This document shows positions 1 through 11,932 of a DNA stretch of 64,000 bases, piece by piece. The position numbers were made by a program, and so were the translations under genes. The DNA comes from Reticulitermes lucifugus (Eukaryota; Arthropoda; Insecta; Blattodea; Rhinotermitidae): contig JAKCWW010000429.1 in NCBI GenBank assembly GCA_026260175.1, positions 48,623-112,622 on the forward strand, read 5' to 3'. The notes beneath the pieces are model-generated. The model searched no databases and was not told the DNA's origin. It worked only from the letters and a program-made list of their open reading frames with translations. Every line of letters starts with the position of its first letter. The stretch's first letter is position 1.

Positions 1-1539
1 ATGTAAGTCATGAAGTAACTTACGAAGACGTATTTGATTTGTGGTTTTAAGTTTGTTAGTCATCTTTTTTAAAAAAGAAGAAATAATACAGAAAGGAACG
101 GCAGTCGCTTGCACTCATATGACATTCGGTTACTTCAGTAATTGGTACAGTCACTAGGCTGCGTAACCTGTGATATTTAAGTGACTCACCGTACTGTATT
201 GCTGAAATTTCACACCTGCATACACCTTTATTTCAATTACCTGTAACTTGCGAAAAACTCTTGTTTCGTGCCTGGTTTATTGAAACAACCTGTAGGCCTA
301 GATTACAAGTGCTTATTTATTGTGGCCGTCTGATGAATGTATATTGTCTTGACAAAAGCAAATAAGGGTATCGAAATTGCAAAAGTGTGTGACACTACAC
401 ATATTTTCTGCTATTTCCCCACGAGGTTCCGTACAGTGATCGCTTTTTGCATTAAGCAGTTACCCCAAGGTACGAAACAGTGGTGGATATAGATCCATTT
501 ATGTGCTATGAAACCGATTCTTCTCTCCTAGCAACCAGAGAGACGGACGATTTTTGTAGTAGGTAAATAACTGAACTTCATTATTAGGACGAACTTTTGT
601 TACATCTGTGATATGAATTAAACGAGTATATCCGACGAAGATCCAGATCACAGTTCTTATGCAGATGTCCTCCGACCTGTAAAACGTAAAAGTTAAAAAA
701 AAAGGAAATTCCGACGCCTGTTTTCCTTAGGTGTTTCAGTCTATAATGGCGAGATTATTGAGTATTAAGTAATAAGTATACCGCTTTGTCACTCATGTCT
801 GTGAATAATTTCCATCATGACTTAGTTTGTGCTTGTACCTCAGTGTTGACAGACATTATCCCAGCTTATCCGCGATTTCTGCCGCCACTAATGCATAGTA
901 CCCCAGTGCAGTCTCAAATTGTAATCCTAACATGCTGATAAACTGCTCTTGACGACTAAAAGGAAATTGCAATTTAAGCAAAGTAAGAAGGGTTAGGTGC
1001 TTCACGCTAGCAACTGTTTACTCCTAATGTTCTATGCCACAAGATAAACCTTTATGGTAACTTGGGGGAGAGGCAAGGATGACTTTTGTCTCAGTACAAT
1101 AAACAGCTATGACAATAGGTGTGTTTGTTGAATGAGCGTTGCCCTTAATGAAAACGCGAGGAGGCGGACTAAATTTATAGCATGGAACTTCTACAACGAG
1201 GGGAAAATTGTCCCAACCCAGACATAAACATCAACCTCTGTTGCAGCATCTGGGGTTACAGAGAATCTGCAGCCAATTGATTTTAACGGGCTGGTTTTTT
1301 TCATAAAATGTTTTGTTCTGCATTGTTCGACCGCAGGCTAACTAGGCTCAAAACTGGGAATTACAAGGAAAATCCCAGAATCGAATACTGGAAAATGAAA
1401 TGAATAACAAATGTAAATGGGAGGACACTGTTAAGTGGATATTAGTTAAGCAGACTATAAAGAGGAGAATTCCTTTGAATTGTTATAGTTTCACTTGTAA
1501 GGCGTTTGTGATGGTGATTATCAGAATAGCACAGACTGT
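1..1539. other. unannotated AT-rich stretch
   Basis: No gene, RNA or repeat family is recognised. Open frames are short and end within about 100 codons. Nothing resembles a conserved domain. Confidence 0.5.
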
Positions 1540-1806
1540 GGTACCAGACGTTTCAAGAAAACCTGTTATTCCCACGGTTCGCAGTGTCCAAGAAGACATT
1601 TCGACCCTTGAGGATGAGACCACTAGGTTGCATGTCTTGAATTTTTCACGGCGGCAGAATTCAATAAAATTTTCTCGGGTTTTCAGCGCGAGAAGGTTTT
1701 ATTCAGACCACTAGGTTGTCTCGAAACGTCGGGCCCAGTGACACGGCGCTACATCCTAGAAGAACGAAGGCCTCATCTTCACCGCTACGAAAGCCTAAAA
1801 ACTTGT
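1540..1806 (+). mobile_element. relic of foldback family F
   Basis: The stretch around 1714-1800 reads CTCGAAACGTCGGGCCCAGT and then a segment ending CTACGAAAGCCTAAAAACT. The same blocks occur in the right arm of the foldback at 61267-61550, and a diverged version occurs on the reverse strand at 22545-22715. A frame open from 1400 to 1714 overlaps the left part but looks like chance. The 5' boundary is uncertain. The class is unknown; the ends at the other two loci are inverted repeats, so a cut-and-paste or foldback element is likely. Confidence 0.5.
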
Positions 1807-3196
1807 TTCATACCTGTTGATTGTAGCTGTTTCTGGCTTTGAGATAGAAGGAAACGTGAGACAGGTAGATGCATTTAGATCTACAGAGTTCAAATTACCG
1901 TGATTCGTAGTGGTTCTTGTTGGTCTATTTCTGCGACAGTTCAAACAAAAAATAAAGTAGTTCAGGTGCAGAGTACGTTGAGGAGCTGTTTGTGTTGCAG
2001 TGGGATTTTACAGCACTTACCGGTTAATAAATGCACGCCGTGTGAGGTAAAGATCTCGCAGGCAGTAACGCAGTAAGAAGTGCGGAGACACAACGACAAG
2101 CTGCGAAGCTCACTAGATCGATGTATGCAAATGCGGTAATGAAGGAAGCATATTTAATGTTCCCAGTTCCCAGCATTTGGGTGCTGTCTTAAATTGGTTG
2201 CTGAATTAATTCTGAAGTGTTGTTAGTACTTGTAACATTTCATGTGAAACACCGAGGCACCTTGTTTTAATTAGCATTCTGTATCTTTAATTAAGCATTA
2301 GTCTCATTGAAAAGTCACAGCTTTTCGGTGTCAGTGACTGGCTGAGAGGTGAACTAAAACAAATGCCAGTTTCAATGATTTCTCTGCTCTTAACGCAGTT
2401 ATTGACTTCGAAACGTTGGCGTCTGAGGCACACACTTTACTGCAATATACGTAACTGATGGTGGAGTGGGTTTTGTGCTGTCTGTTGAGAACATGATAGT
2501 AGGCTTACTGTCTGTTTTTGCACGTCCTGCTGCCTCGCAGGTCTGCGAGGAAATTATGGTTATTGATCTCACCGTATCCCAGCAACACAGAAGAGCTTTT
2601 TTTTTAATAGCGTGAAAGAGATATCGCAAATTGGCTGTCAACTTTTGTAGATAATTACTCGTTGAAAATTTAAATATTTGTCTGAAAATAGCGGATTGAC
2701 TGTAATATAAACGAGGCTGAATATTCATAAATATGGTAATCCCTGCCGGACAGCGTGATTTCGAGTGTGTGACGAGCTTTATTTTGTACAGTGCAATTGG
2801 AATTAATCCATAATTAAGTATATCTTCTTAACAGTTATGAATTAACATTCGGTATATTTCAATATGTCATTAGGTCTTCTATGTTTTAGCCAGGGACAAG
2901 CCTTTGTAATCGACCTAGCAGTAGTTTTTGAATAACAGTACAACGTTGCTGTGGATAACGTTGCCATGTCTCGTCACCATTGTCTGCGAGTTCAGACTAC
3001 AGACTACTAAATCACTCATGGGATTAGAAACGGGATGCCTTCTAGGCCAAGGTCTAGTGATTTCTCTTATGACATGTTGTGTAGCTCCCATTACCCCTGT
3101 TTTTTTTATCACTGTCGTCAACATCTTGTTGTAAGCTTCTGTTTCTTGTACCCAGTCTCATATACCTCCTTGACTTTAAAGGTAAAGTCGTGCGTA
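1807..3196. other. unannotated stretch
   Basis: No gene or recognised repeat is seen. Overlapping short frames on both strands (2399-2728 reverse; 2915-3244 both strands) have no recognisable domain. Confidence 0.5.
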
Positions 3197-3464
3197 GTTA
3201 AGATCCACACCATAAGAGAATATAGGGAAGTAGAGGATAAGTAATTGCATCCTTATCCTCGGAGTAGATGGAGGTGAACAGTCAGCTTTACACCCTTGGT
3301 CGCTCTACCACCTTTAATTGAGCCTCTAGTACCCACTAGACGAGGTGTTGGGTGGGTTCCAGAGCCGGTCGAAGAGACAAATCTCTGTCGCTTGCCGGGA
3401 ATCAAACCTAGATTTCTCCTCTTCCAGCACGTCTAGCCACTATACCGACTGAACTGTCCCTGCC
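3197..3464 (-). mobile_element. tRNA-derived SINE, family C (near full length)
   Basis: Read on the reverse strand, the head begins near 3464 and contains an A-box-like stretch (GGTATAGTGGCTAGA), then about 40 bases later a B-box-like GGTTTGATTCCC (3397-3408). This is the internal RNA polymerase III promoter arrangement of a tRNA. The body that follows includes CACCTCCATCTACTCCGAGG and CCTCTACTTCCCT, which align with the forward-strand fragments at 11126-11230 and 44136-44274. The three copies therefore define one family, this being the only one with the tRNA-like head. The tail has no clear poly(A), and no convincing target duplication was found. It is not a functional tRNA gene because the boxes lie in a dispersed repeat and no cloverleaf is apparent. 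Confidence 0.65.
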
Positions 3465-3844
3465 AGTTTATGTAACGATAAAGCCCCAAAATTATGTATG
3501 AGGCTCAAATTTAAATCTCACTGCCTTTTGGACCAGAGGTCAAACATACCATCACAAACCCGGTGTCATGTAGTGGAAACCATGTCTGTGTGGCGATGAC
3601 ACCAAAAGGAGTGAAAGGTGGACCTGTTGTACGTGATGTAAACAGCAGTGCATCTAAAAAAATGTCTACGTGTTGCGTTTTCACGAACTTTTATACTTGC
3701 GAAACTTAATATTAAGTCCCTTGGGCGCGAAACGAAGTTGGAATGTGTCTTTTGAGAGTTGTGTAGGGGCTGTCACTTTCGGCATCTGTGAATGAAATAT
3801 TCATATGTTGACGTTATGAGGGTAGGATATTAGTCGGAATTAGT
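3465..3844. other. unannotated stretch
   Basis: Nothing is recognised between the SINE and the retrotransposon/hAT nest. Its last part may be older retrotransposon sequence, but no motif supports this. Confidence 0.4.
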
Positions 3845-3868
3845 TTTCGCCATGGTATTAGGATGATC

Positions 3869-3876
3869 AAATAGAG
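3869..3876. repeat. left target-site duplication of the hAT element
   Basis: AAATAGAG directly precedes the element and is repeated exactly at 4403-4410. Eight bases is the duplication length made by hAT transposases. Confidence 0.9.
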
Positions 3877-4402
3877 CAGGGGTCGGCAAACATTTTTAGT
3901 AAAGGGCCAAATAGTAAATATTTTAGGCTCTGCGGGCCAAGAGTCAAACTCGAAGATATTTATATAGGTAGGCCTACTTAAATAACAAGGAAAAAAAAAA
4001 CAAGTTTTCACAAATGTATTGAACAAAATGTAACGTAATAATAATAATAAGTAGACTACAATTGTTTGAAATACAGCTCTACTAATGAGAAGAATGGAAA
4101 TGCTTTTTTTGAGATAACATTTCACCAAATTGGGGTTCAAAGTTAGTACTCCCTATCATCACAATTGATTGTAAATGTTCACTGGAAACGCTGCCGAATT
4201 ATAACTGTGTGGCGTCACAGCAGAGGCCACCAAGCAGCGTGCGAATGCGAAGCTATACGAGCGCCACCTACGGTTCCGTTATAGAGCGTAATTTGAAATT
4301 TTAAAGAATTTGAAAATGTAAAATCCATTCTTAGCTCGCGGGCCGTACAAAAAGAGGCGGCGGGCCGGATTTGGCCCGCGGGCCGTAGTTTGCCGACCCC
4401 TG
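3877..4402. mobile_element. hAT-superfamily MITE (526 bp)
   Basis: The element starts CAGGGGTCGGCAAAC and ends with its exact complement GTTTGCCGACCCCTG. The inner terminal parts, rich in GGGCC/GGCCC, are also partly complementary. It is bounded by identical 8-bp direct repeats (3869-3876 and 4403-4410). The CAG...CTG ends plus an 8-bp duplication are diagnostic of hAT. The ends closely resemble non-autonomous hAT families known in vertebrates as well as arthropods. No transposase frame is present: the reverse-strand frame at 3814-4140 crosses the left boundary and has no hAT domain. The element is therefore non-autonomous and would have needed a transposase supplied in trans. The perfect ends and duplication suggest a later arrival than the retrotransposon it interrupts. 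Confidence 0.93.
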
Positions 4403-4410
4403 AAATAGAG
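4403..4410. repeat. right target-site duplication of the hAT element
   Basis: An exact AAATAGAG copy of 3869-3876 immediately after the right terminus. Confidence 0.9.
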
Positions 4411-4685
4411 GACTGTGGAATGGGGCAGGGGTGCGTGTGGGAGGGATTAAGAAACGTAGTAGGAAAGAGACCACTTCTAATATCTAGGCGTAGGTGAGAG
4501 GATAATGTTAATGGATCTGAATGGATGGTTGTGGATTGGATTTATCTGGCTCAGGTTGGGACCGGTAACGGCCTCTTGTGAATACAGTAATGAACGTTCG
4601 GATTACATAAAAGGCGGGAAATTTCTAGACTAACTTGAATGGCTGGCATCTGAGAAAAATGTTCGTGCATCTGCATAGTTATATT

Positions 4686-6616
4686 AAAGAAAGAGAACTT
4701 CATTCGATAGAAGAACTGGAAATTCAGACATTACAGCAAACGACTGTAAGGTTAATGGAAAAAGTTGTAAAAGAGCTTAAGTCTTTCTAGTGTAAACGTT
4801 TTTGTTTATATTTGAGTACGGCTGTACTGGAATGTTAGAGGATGAAACAGGCGCAGGGGACTTGGACGTGATGTAGGGTTGATGACCATCATAAAACTCC
4901 ATTATGTATAACACAGTAAAATCGCCGTGTTGCTTGACATTTTCTGAAGTAGACTCTTTGCGAAAGCCGCCCCTCATCTTCCCACAAAGTTGAATTTTTC
5001 ACGCCTCTCCGCATCTTGTTATTAGCACACCTTTGTATTTAACAGGATACACAAATTTTCACAGTCCTGATCTTTTAGTGTGTTTAACGATCTTATAACC
5101 CACGTCTTTTTTCCCCCCTTTCTTGTAACTTAGCTTTTGCTGCCTTCTAGCTTTCTTTGCTTTTGTCACTGACACTTATTTGCTGTTTTCGTAATCTCTG
5201 TCGAGTGCTGAGGAGTAAGCGCTTGTCTTGTGTTTATGTGTCGCATGAATCGAGGGGTTCGGATGCAAGTATTGGTAATGCTTAATAACAGAATTCGTTA
5301 GATTTTTTTTGTGAGCTCTAGTGTGCCAAGACTGTGTTTTGGAGTATGTCCTGATGTGAGAACATAACGTGCAGAACTATTCGTAATGTAATTATTTCGG
5401 TTCGCATCTTTTTGGTAGATTGGTAGGTCTCCGCTGTAAATTAAATTATAAACTCCTGCTTGCTCCTCACTCAAATTTTGGTGACCAGTCGTCGTCATAG
5501 TGGCGGTTTTCATGTGGAGGACAGAAATTACGTTTCTGTGAACTGATATAAGTCATGTTTATAGTCTGACCTCGGTCAATCAGTCTGTCAGTCAGGGCAG
5601 TGTCTTGTAGAGACTTGCAATATGGCCAGCGTAACAAAACTGGGAAGTGTTGAACCTTCTTTCCGTTTTGCACCTGGCGTTACCATTATGCATAGCGTTC
5701 AGAGTTTGGTGTAGTCTCTTGCATAGCTCACACAGTTGTGAAGTGGCAGCTCGAGTATGTCTGGCTGCACGTACGCTTCTACGGGCTTGTAATAGTTGGC
5801 TGACCTCTTCATTGTCTTTTTGGCCGGCGTTGTTGCATGTCACTTCGACTCCCGTTGACTAGAGCTACTCCATTTCTATGAAGGGTGGGGAAACGTCAGC
5901 TGTAGTCCTTTAAGTTAGTGTCAACCGGCCAGTAGAGGGACACTTGTATTAATTAGGTTGATGTGTGTTAGGGGGGTAGAATGCCTGCTTACTTTCCTTC
6001 AAAGGAAATTAAGTAGGCATATGAAATTACCATGTTTTCTGCGTATGCATTCGCATCTTAACTTTTTAATCAGTTAATCGACTTTCTTGGAACAGTAAAA
6101 ACATTATGTTGTTGGAGGCCACTCTAACACGGTATTTTTTTTTTAATTTCTTACAGTTGGTAGTGGCAACAGCATGAGGAAGCGCATCTTACTTCAGGCG
6201 CCTTTTGTGATACGTTGTCGTAGGTCTTAGGAAAATATTGAACATGTACTGTTGCAAGATTTTTTGTGGAGTGTAAAGTAACTGCATGTCAACCGCGCGA
6301 AAATTTGTTCGACATTATGGTGATCACTGGTGCTCCATTTGGGCTGTGCCTATGAAGTGTGGTACGGAGATAGTTTGTAAACGTACCTGCACGTTGTGTA
6401 TGGAATATTGTTTGTAGGTTGCAGTTACAAATATGGCGACAATGCGAAAATTTAAGGTTATGTACAATATATATAACACATAGAGGATATGTATTTGAGG
6501 GGTAAGTGCTTTGCAAAAATAAGATGGAGCAACAATAGTAACTACTAATAGATTCGTAGGTCAATGCAGTAGTAAAGTGGGCTTTATTATTCTACTGGGA
6601 ACTGACTTTCTGATTA
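4686..6616. other. unannotated stretch with one small hairpin
   Basis: No gene is recognised. A 17-base imperfect inverted repeat at 5983-6018 (GCCTGCTTACTTTCCTT against its complement, two mismatches) could form a short stem-loop. Frames on both strands at 5592-5862 overlap one another and carry no recognisable domain. Confidence 0.45.
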
Positions 6617-7340
6617 ACAAACAAACTGCATGGCATCGAGTCCTTCGTGAGAAGCTAATAGTTTTCCTGCTGATCATTTATGGAAGTCGATGCTTCGTGA
6701 CTGTCTTCACAACAGCCCGCCACATGTCCCTATCCTGAGCGAAATTAATCCATTGCACACCATTAAATGCTGTTTATTTAACATTCATTTTATATTATCC
6801 TCGTATGTATGCCTAGGTCTTGCAAGCGGTCTCTTTCCCTCAAGCTTAACCACCAAAATTTTGAATGAATTTTTAATCTCCTCCATACTTGCCACGTGCC
6901 CTCTCCATCTCATCCCTCTTGATCGAATCAATCGAATAATATTTGATGAGGAATGCAAATCATGAAACTCACTATGCAGTTTTATCCATTCTGCTGTTAC
7001 CGCCTCCCCTTAGGCTGTCATCACCATAACCTTGAACACATTTAGACCATGTTCTTTTCTGGAGGTGAGAGACCAAGCTTGAGGCCAGTATAAAATTACA
7101 GGCAAAGTAATAGTTGGTATATTTTAACCTCTTTTTATGTAGAAGACGGGACGACAATACCATCTGGACCGAACGGTAGCAGACATTCCTTGCATTGATC
7201 TGCTGCTAATTTCTTCATGCACGCAATTTGATTTTTAGCGTCTTTATCAAATACCTGAATTTTGCCACATTTTCAAAGGATTTATCAGCTGTCTTTGTGT
7301 TGTGATTTTATAATGCTTTCTGTTGACGAGACATGAACAA
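6617..7340 (-). mobile_element. non-LTR retrotransposon 3' fragment with RT C-terminus
   Basis: On the reverse strand, from about 7340 down, the translation shows ADKSFENVAKFRYL, then SSRLLHKK, then MRWRGHVASM and LEGKRPLARP (about 6910-6830), and finally a degraded DWIxLAQDRD-like tail near 6740. These match in order the region C-terminal to the reverse transcriptase catalytic core in the copy at 39515-40390. The 3' end lies at 6617, where a degenerate (GTTT)n replaces the usual (TTAG)n tail. Frameshifts and stops are frequent, so it is a dead 5'-truncated insertion. The frame at 6972-7163 (reverse) is a surviving piece of it. The class could be RTE-like, but without the catalytic core this is not settled. 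Confidence 0.8.
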
Positions 7341-7393
7341 CAACATGACGACGACGAAAGACTGTGCCTGCCCTTGTGCAGTCATGAATGAAT

Positions 7394-7404
7394 GAATGGC
7401 CTAA
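7394..7404. repeat. probable left target duplication of the 145-bp tail
   Basis: GAATGGCCTAA here against GTATGGTCTAA at 7550-7560, 9 of 11 bases equal, on either side of the retrotransposon tail. Confidence 0.5.
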
Positions 7405-7549
7405 CTAACTAACTAACTAACTAACTCGATGGAGCAGAGTCCTTCTCGAGAAGCTAGCAGGTCGTCAGCTAGTCAAGAAATTCCCCGCGTTTTATGGAAC
7501 CCGAAGGTTTATTACCGCATTCACAAGAGCCCGCCACTTGTTCCTATCT
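7405..7549 (-). mobile_element. short retrotransposon 3' tail with (TAAC)n end
   Basis: A (CTAA)n run on the plus strand (tail (TTAG)n in element orientation) is followed by CGATGGAGCAGAGTCC and by the region ending GCCCGCCACTTGTTCCTATC. This is the same 3' terminal segment found at 18981-19132 and, in longer form, at 12383, 37630 and 39515. Only about 145 bp remains, covering the end of the ORF and the 3' untranslated region. The truncation point is almost the same as in the 18981-19132 copy. Confidence 0.8.
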
Positions 7550-7560
7550 GTATGGTCTAA

Positions 7561-8571
7561 TAGCCCTTGATTAGTACCCCCGTTTGAGAACCAGTACGCA
7601 GTTCAGGCGATGGTTTTTGTGTACACTGTGTATTCAAGCAATCTGTGAGTCTGGGATATGTTTATTTTAATGAAATTTCCTGTTGCCAATATAACGCAGC
7701 CCTCTAATCATTTAGGGTGCTGTGAAAATTAAAATTGGCAGACACAGTCATCAAGGTTGTTACAAATGCGTTACGAGGAAACAGATTGAGTAGAGTTTGT
7801 GTAGGAGTCGTCTGAAGCCAAAGAGTGAAACAAGTTTCTGAAATTCCACTCATTTAGAGGCAGTTTTTGAGGGTTAGAAATGTAAGTGGAAATTTAACAT
7901 TTCCGGGAAAACAACTTTTCTTCTAGAGTACTACGTTTTTGTAGACAGGCCAGCATAAATTATAAGTTATTATATGGCGTAGATAGAACATTGAATGTTG
8001 TCTTTCGTAACTTAGAAATGTTGTGCCGTTGACGAGTTTTGTAGCTATTCACCCACGAAAATTTAATATTCAGAATACAGGTTCGTGTCTCAGGAAGCCG
8101 CAGTGCCATGCTTGTAGTAAGGGGAACAGACTCTTGAAGTGTGCGTTTGACTTCACAGAGTGAAAGAATAATGCGGAAGTCATTGCCGCCCCGTACCCGA
8201 GTGTGTTTAATACAAAACATTTTCAAAAACTCAAGGCATTAATGGACATTGACGAAATTTGGTATAGAGGTTAGTGTGACGGGCATTTAGAGTAGTCTAA
8301 TTTAATTTTGCTTCATAATGGCTGACCAAATATGTTTTTTTGCGTGAAACTGTTATATCATATCTTGGATTTCCTTATTTGAAAGGTGAATCGAAATGTG
8401 CTTATGGAATCATCATGGCGCGCGTGTATGTATTCTCTCCAATCTCAAATTTCTAAAGAATTAAACCGATTTGCCGAAGGTAGGTGATAACTTTCTGCCA
8501 CTGGAGGTCGCCCGAAGTTCATACGCGTTAATTGGCTACATTCAATATTAATAACATGGCGGATGCCCGAA
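7561..8571. other. unannotated stretch
   Basis: No recognised element. The reverse frame at 7960-8226 (88 codons) has no known domain. A GACGAAATTTGGTAT-type phrase near 8250 recalls non-coding parts of insect transposons but is too short to assign. Confidence 0.4.
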
Positions 8572-8835
8572 CTTTTAAGGGGGGAGCAACATTAAGGCCA
8601 CTTAGGATCCTAAGTGATAAGTTGGTCCCTGTCACCACGGCATGGCGCGTCCTCAGGTTGCGGATAGAGGAACGGCCTCCGAATATGGAGGGTAGCTGCG
8701 AATACATTGAATAAGCAGTCGCGGACAGCCGACAAGGGGTGGTCCTCCAGATTGGGGGTTGGGCGAGGTGCTAACAACTCCTCACCGTAAAACATTGCCA
8801 TGTTACGTAACAGATCACAAAGCCTCGGACCTGGA
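8572..8835 (+). mobile_element. probable non-LTR retrotransposon 5' region relic
   Basis: The translation includes TAWRVLRLRIEERPP (about 8638-8680) and, after a frame change, KQSRTADKGWSSSLGVGRG (about 8713-8770). I recognise this block as a widespread insect repeat usually found upstream of retrotransposon endonuclease/reverse transcriptase frames. Here it is isolated, with no endonuclease motif following. The short forward frame at 8532-8714 is part of it. Assignment rests on recall of the phrase, not on a catalytic domain. Confidence 0.5.
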
Positions 8836-10149
8836 GTTAGTTATATAGAGATATGGGAACTACCTCATCATTCGAAGCTCAGTGTACAAAATATTTGCTA
8901 CGGTTATGGCTTTGATGTATGGTGCATGTCTATCCCCATGATATTAATTTGGTGAACGAAAACGCACAGTCCATAAAGAAAAGCACAGACAATGTGGCAT
9001 AGAGTCTTGTCCAGTGTACAGTAAGCGTTGCGGTGGACCGACATCCTTTCCAGTCAGTCGTACTAAGTGCCTGAAGGAGTCTTAACTCTAAGAATTAATT
9101 TAGAACCGGAACAGCCCAGAGCGTGTGATCTGAGCCGGGTGAAGAAACTTGTTTTAGAGCAACTGTGGTCAGTTACGGCCATCGTATGTTGCCGTTCACT
9201 GCAGGCAGTCAAACATAATCACTTTGAGTGTCAGGTATAGCAGACGATATGAGCCTAATATTAGGCCTACTGCCAGACAGTCCCGGATTTCAAGCGCGTT
9301 TATGCATGATGCTATTGATCCATTCTGTCGGAGCACTGAGTATTAATGGTGTGTAGCTTTACAACATTCTGCGAATTACTTGGGTCTTGGAATCGTCATT
9401 CAGTAGCGCACTGGCTTCTGTATTGTCATTGCAGTTCTGCTACGTGGACAAATGATACGACGTCGCAGTTTTTAATGTAGTCAGTGTGTGCCGATTCTCC
9501 ATTCATATCTTGTATCTTTTCAGCACTGCAAGTGGGGCTACTTTATGACTTGGGGTGTGTTTCATATGCGACTCTACAGCTTATGAGGCAAACAGTGAAA
9601 TGAAACCTTTAAAGACAGATTTTGTTAGAATTGATTCGCCGTGATTTTTATTTTTTTCTATACATTATCTTTATTTTTTCCTTCTCTTTTAATAACCTGC
9701 TGGATTAATGAAATACTATTTTCCACTTTTCTGTTTGCATTTATGTTTCTTTAAACATTGTTGGCCGCCTAGACGATTACTGTCGTGTTCCCTTTACCAT
9801 GGTTTGTCTGTAAATTCTCTTCGTTTCTTAGTTCTTAGTCCATTGTTCTCGAAACCTCACTTCTGTCTCCTGTGCAACCCTGTCTGGAATTTGGGGGTTG
9901 GAACTCTCAGTCCTACTACCCCTATTTAAATACTGTATTGGAAATTATGTGCATGTTCGTACACAATGTAGTCGGACTTTTGAGACGGTTGGTTTTCATT
10001 TCCTTCGAATACTAACCAAAAATATCTTCTTAAATAATTGTCTTCGTGTCTTATGCAAAGTGTATAAATATTTATAAACTCTGACTGCCACATTTCAAGT
10101 AGCTGTTGGGTAAAGATACCAAGTTGACAATGTTTCATACTGTCACCAC
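8836..10149. other. unannotated stretch
   Basis: No gene or repeat recognised; short unrelated frames only. Confidence 0.45.
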
Positions 10150-10172
10150 GTTGTTGTTGTTGTTGTTGTTGT
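10150..10172. repeat. (GTT)n microsatellite
   Basis: About seven and a half perfect GTT units followed by a T run. Confidence 0.9.
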
Positions 10173-11125
10173 TTTTTTTAAATGATCTTAACTCAGGTAA
10201 AGTGCGGTAAAATCGACCATCTCAAAAATTCACACGGATCCCTTATACTTTGTCGACCAAGATAGACCATGGTGTCGAGGGTTGAGTCCAGTGTCATGGC
10301 CATCGACGTTATTTCATAGCAGTCGTCTTGTTTGTTCGAAAGTCATTTGGGTCATGATACGCTCTGTGTTACTGTCACCTTGAGGGCATGGCTTCTTTCG
10401 GCAAAAACTAAATTTCTCTTGAATTATGAAGGAGACGTTCGTCATTTTTTGAAAGTTCTATTAGATGTATTTTATTATGTTCATACTCTGGGAGGCCATG
10501 TAACCCAACACTGCCATAGCAATAGGTCGTCTGGAGAATGCATAAGGCTTCAATTCCAGTACGTCATCCTTAGAAGCGCAGAATTTTAGACGTTTTAATA
10601 TGTTGTGAAAGGTTCGGAAATAGGTGGCCTCGGTTGGAGGAAAGTCGTAGCTTCCTGGAAGTTCCTGCCACTTTATAGATTGTTCTCGCGGCTTGTGAAA
10701 AAAAAAAGCACTCCCGAGGTCTTTATTGTCGTTCCTTCATGCCCGCTGCTCTGAGGGGGTTTTGAAAATGCATAAAGCCTTGTATTCAGAATGCACCGAC
10801 GTACGTTTGACGCGGGCGACGGGGCATGCAAGTGGCGAGCCTTGTAATTAGTTTGTACGCGTATTTGACTGAATGCTGCTACGCGGGGAAACGTGGCACT
10901 TCTGCTCCAACTGTTAGGATAAAATGCAGTGTCTTGCAGTGGTGATGGTCTGGTGATTATGAGTATCTCAAACTGTAAGGGAGAATATTTTGATTTTAGT
11001 GGATTAGTTATAGATTGTTGTTGACGTTATAATTATTGAGATTATGTAGAGCTATGTTCTACATACTGGGGCAGTTATTAAAGAAGTGTCCCGAAGGAAT
11101 AAAGGAAAATAAAGGCGGGAAAAAC
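10173..11125. other. unannotated stretch
   Basis: No recognised element. The forward frame at 10332-10589 (85 codons) has no known domain. The 10790-10900 part has more CpG than its surroundings, with no promoter motif. Confidence 0.4.
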
Positions 11126-11230
11126 GGCCGGGGCGTGAGACTGACAACTCATCTCCGTCTAGTGCCGAGCTGAAGAATTAGAGGAGCTGTACCTCCACTC
11201 CCCTTAAATGCCTTCGTAACTTGTACAGAG
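11126..11230 (+). mobile_element. SINE family C, 3' fragment
   Basis: GGCCGGGGCGTGAG, then GACTGACAACTCATCTCC, GTCTAGTGCCGAG and TACCTCCACTCCCC. These align with the reverse-strand near-full copy at 3197-3464 and the fragment at 44136-44274. The tRNA-like head is missing. Confidence 0.6.
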
Positions 11231-11901
11231 TTAACTATATGTTTACCTTTTTATGTAATATATTCTAAAGTCTGTCGGCTCCTGTAGATGATAACTACAA
11301 ACTATAAAATCTGCAAGACTTCTGTCAAATGCAATCAAAAAGTAATGGCATATGTAACAGCTGACAGTAGTTCCAGTAGTGTCAGCGACTGGTTTGGTGC
11401 CAAGACTCTGGACGAGTGCTGTAACTTCCATACTTGTAAGAAGACTTCACTATCAACATTCAAAGTTCAGCAATGCTTGGAATGTGCAACATTGTTCTCA
11501 GATTTCTCGGCCTTCAGTGGTAATCGTCGAAGAAGTTTGTAATTACTTTGATAAAACGTATTAATTATATGAACCAGTGTTACATCTGGGGGCAGGACCA
11601 GTGAATAATTCAGTTCAGTGTAATTATTTATTCGTTCACGTGCTTAGTTTGCAGCCTAATGGCCAGTTACGAAGACAGCTCAAGTACAAGCAGATAAAAT
11701 CAACAAACCGCGACAAGAGCAAAGTCAAGACAAAAGAAAGATAATAACACATCATTATAATTGATTTGATTAAAAGTGAAAGTTAACTTGAGAAGATGGA
11801 AAAAAAATTAACATTATTTTGTGTACATCTTAACCCATGATATGTATGTATGACAGATAATAAGCACCACAGTAAAACGAAATGCGATGGATGAGAAAAC
11901 A
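11231..11901. other. unannotated stretch
   Basis: Two forward frames (11288-11542 and 11379-11564) overlap in different registers between 11340 and 11560. This local excess of open frames may reflect a decayed element, but no domain is recognised. Confidence 0.35.

Positions 11902-11929
<28 letters not shown>
11902..11929. repeat. (AAT)n microsatellite, tail of SINE D
   Basis: About nine AAT units on the plus strand, lying at the 3' end of the element in its own orientation. Confidence 0.85.

Positions 11930-11932
<3 letters not shown>

Larger units (their letters stand above)
3845..4685 (+). mobile_element. non-LTR retrotransposon 3' fragment split by a hAT MITE
   Basis: Removing 3877-4402 and one target duplication restores a reading register: IRMIK just before the insertion, then a decayed version of the RWAGHVA region, GKRPLLISRRR (about 4458-4490) and a tail like [16 protein letters not shown] (about 4530-4570). 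These are the C-terminal landmarks of the retrotransposon ORF best preserved at 39515-40390. Several in-frame stops show it is dead. The 3' untranslated part runs to about 4685 (GGCTGGCATCTGAGAA). The insertion shows the retrotransposon was here first. Confidence 0.75.

Noticed and set aside
7405-7425. Telomere-like tetranucleotide repeat (TTAG)n
   Set aside because: Insect telomeres are usually TTAGG; here TTAG is the tail of a retrotransposon, as target duplications and adjoining 3' sequence show.
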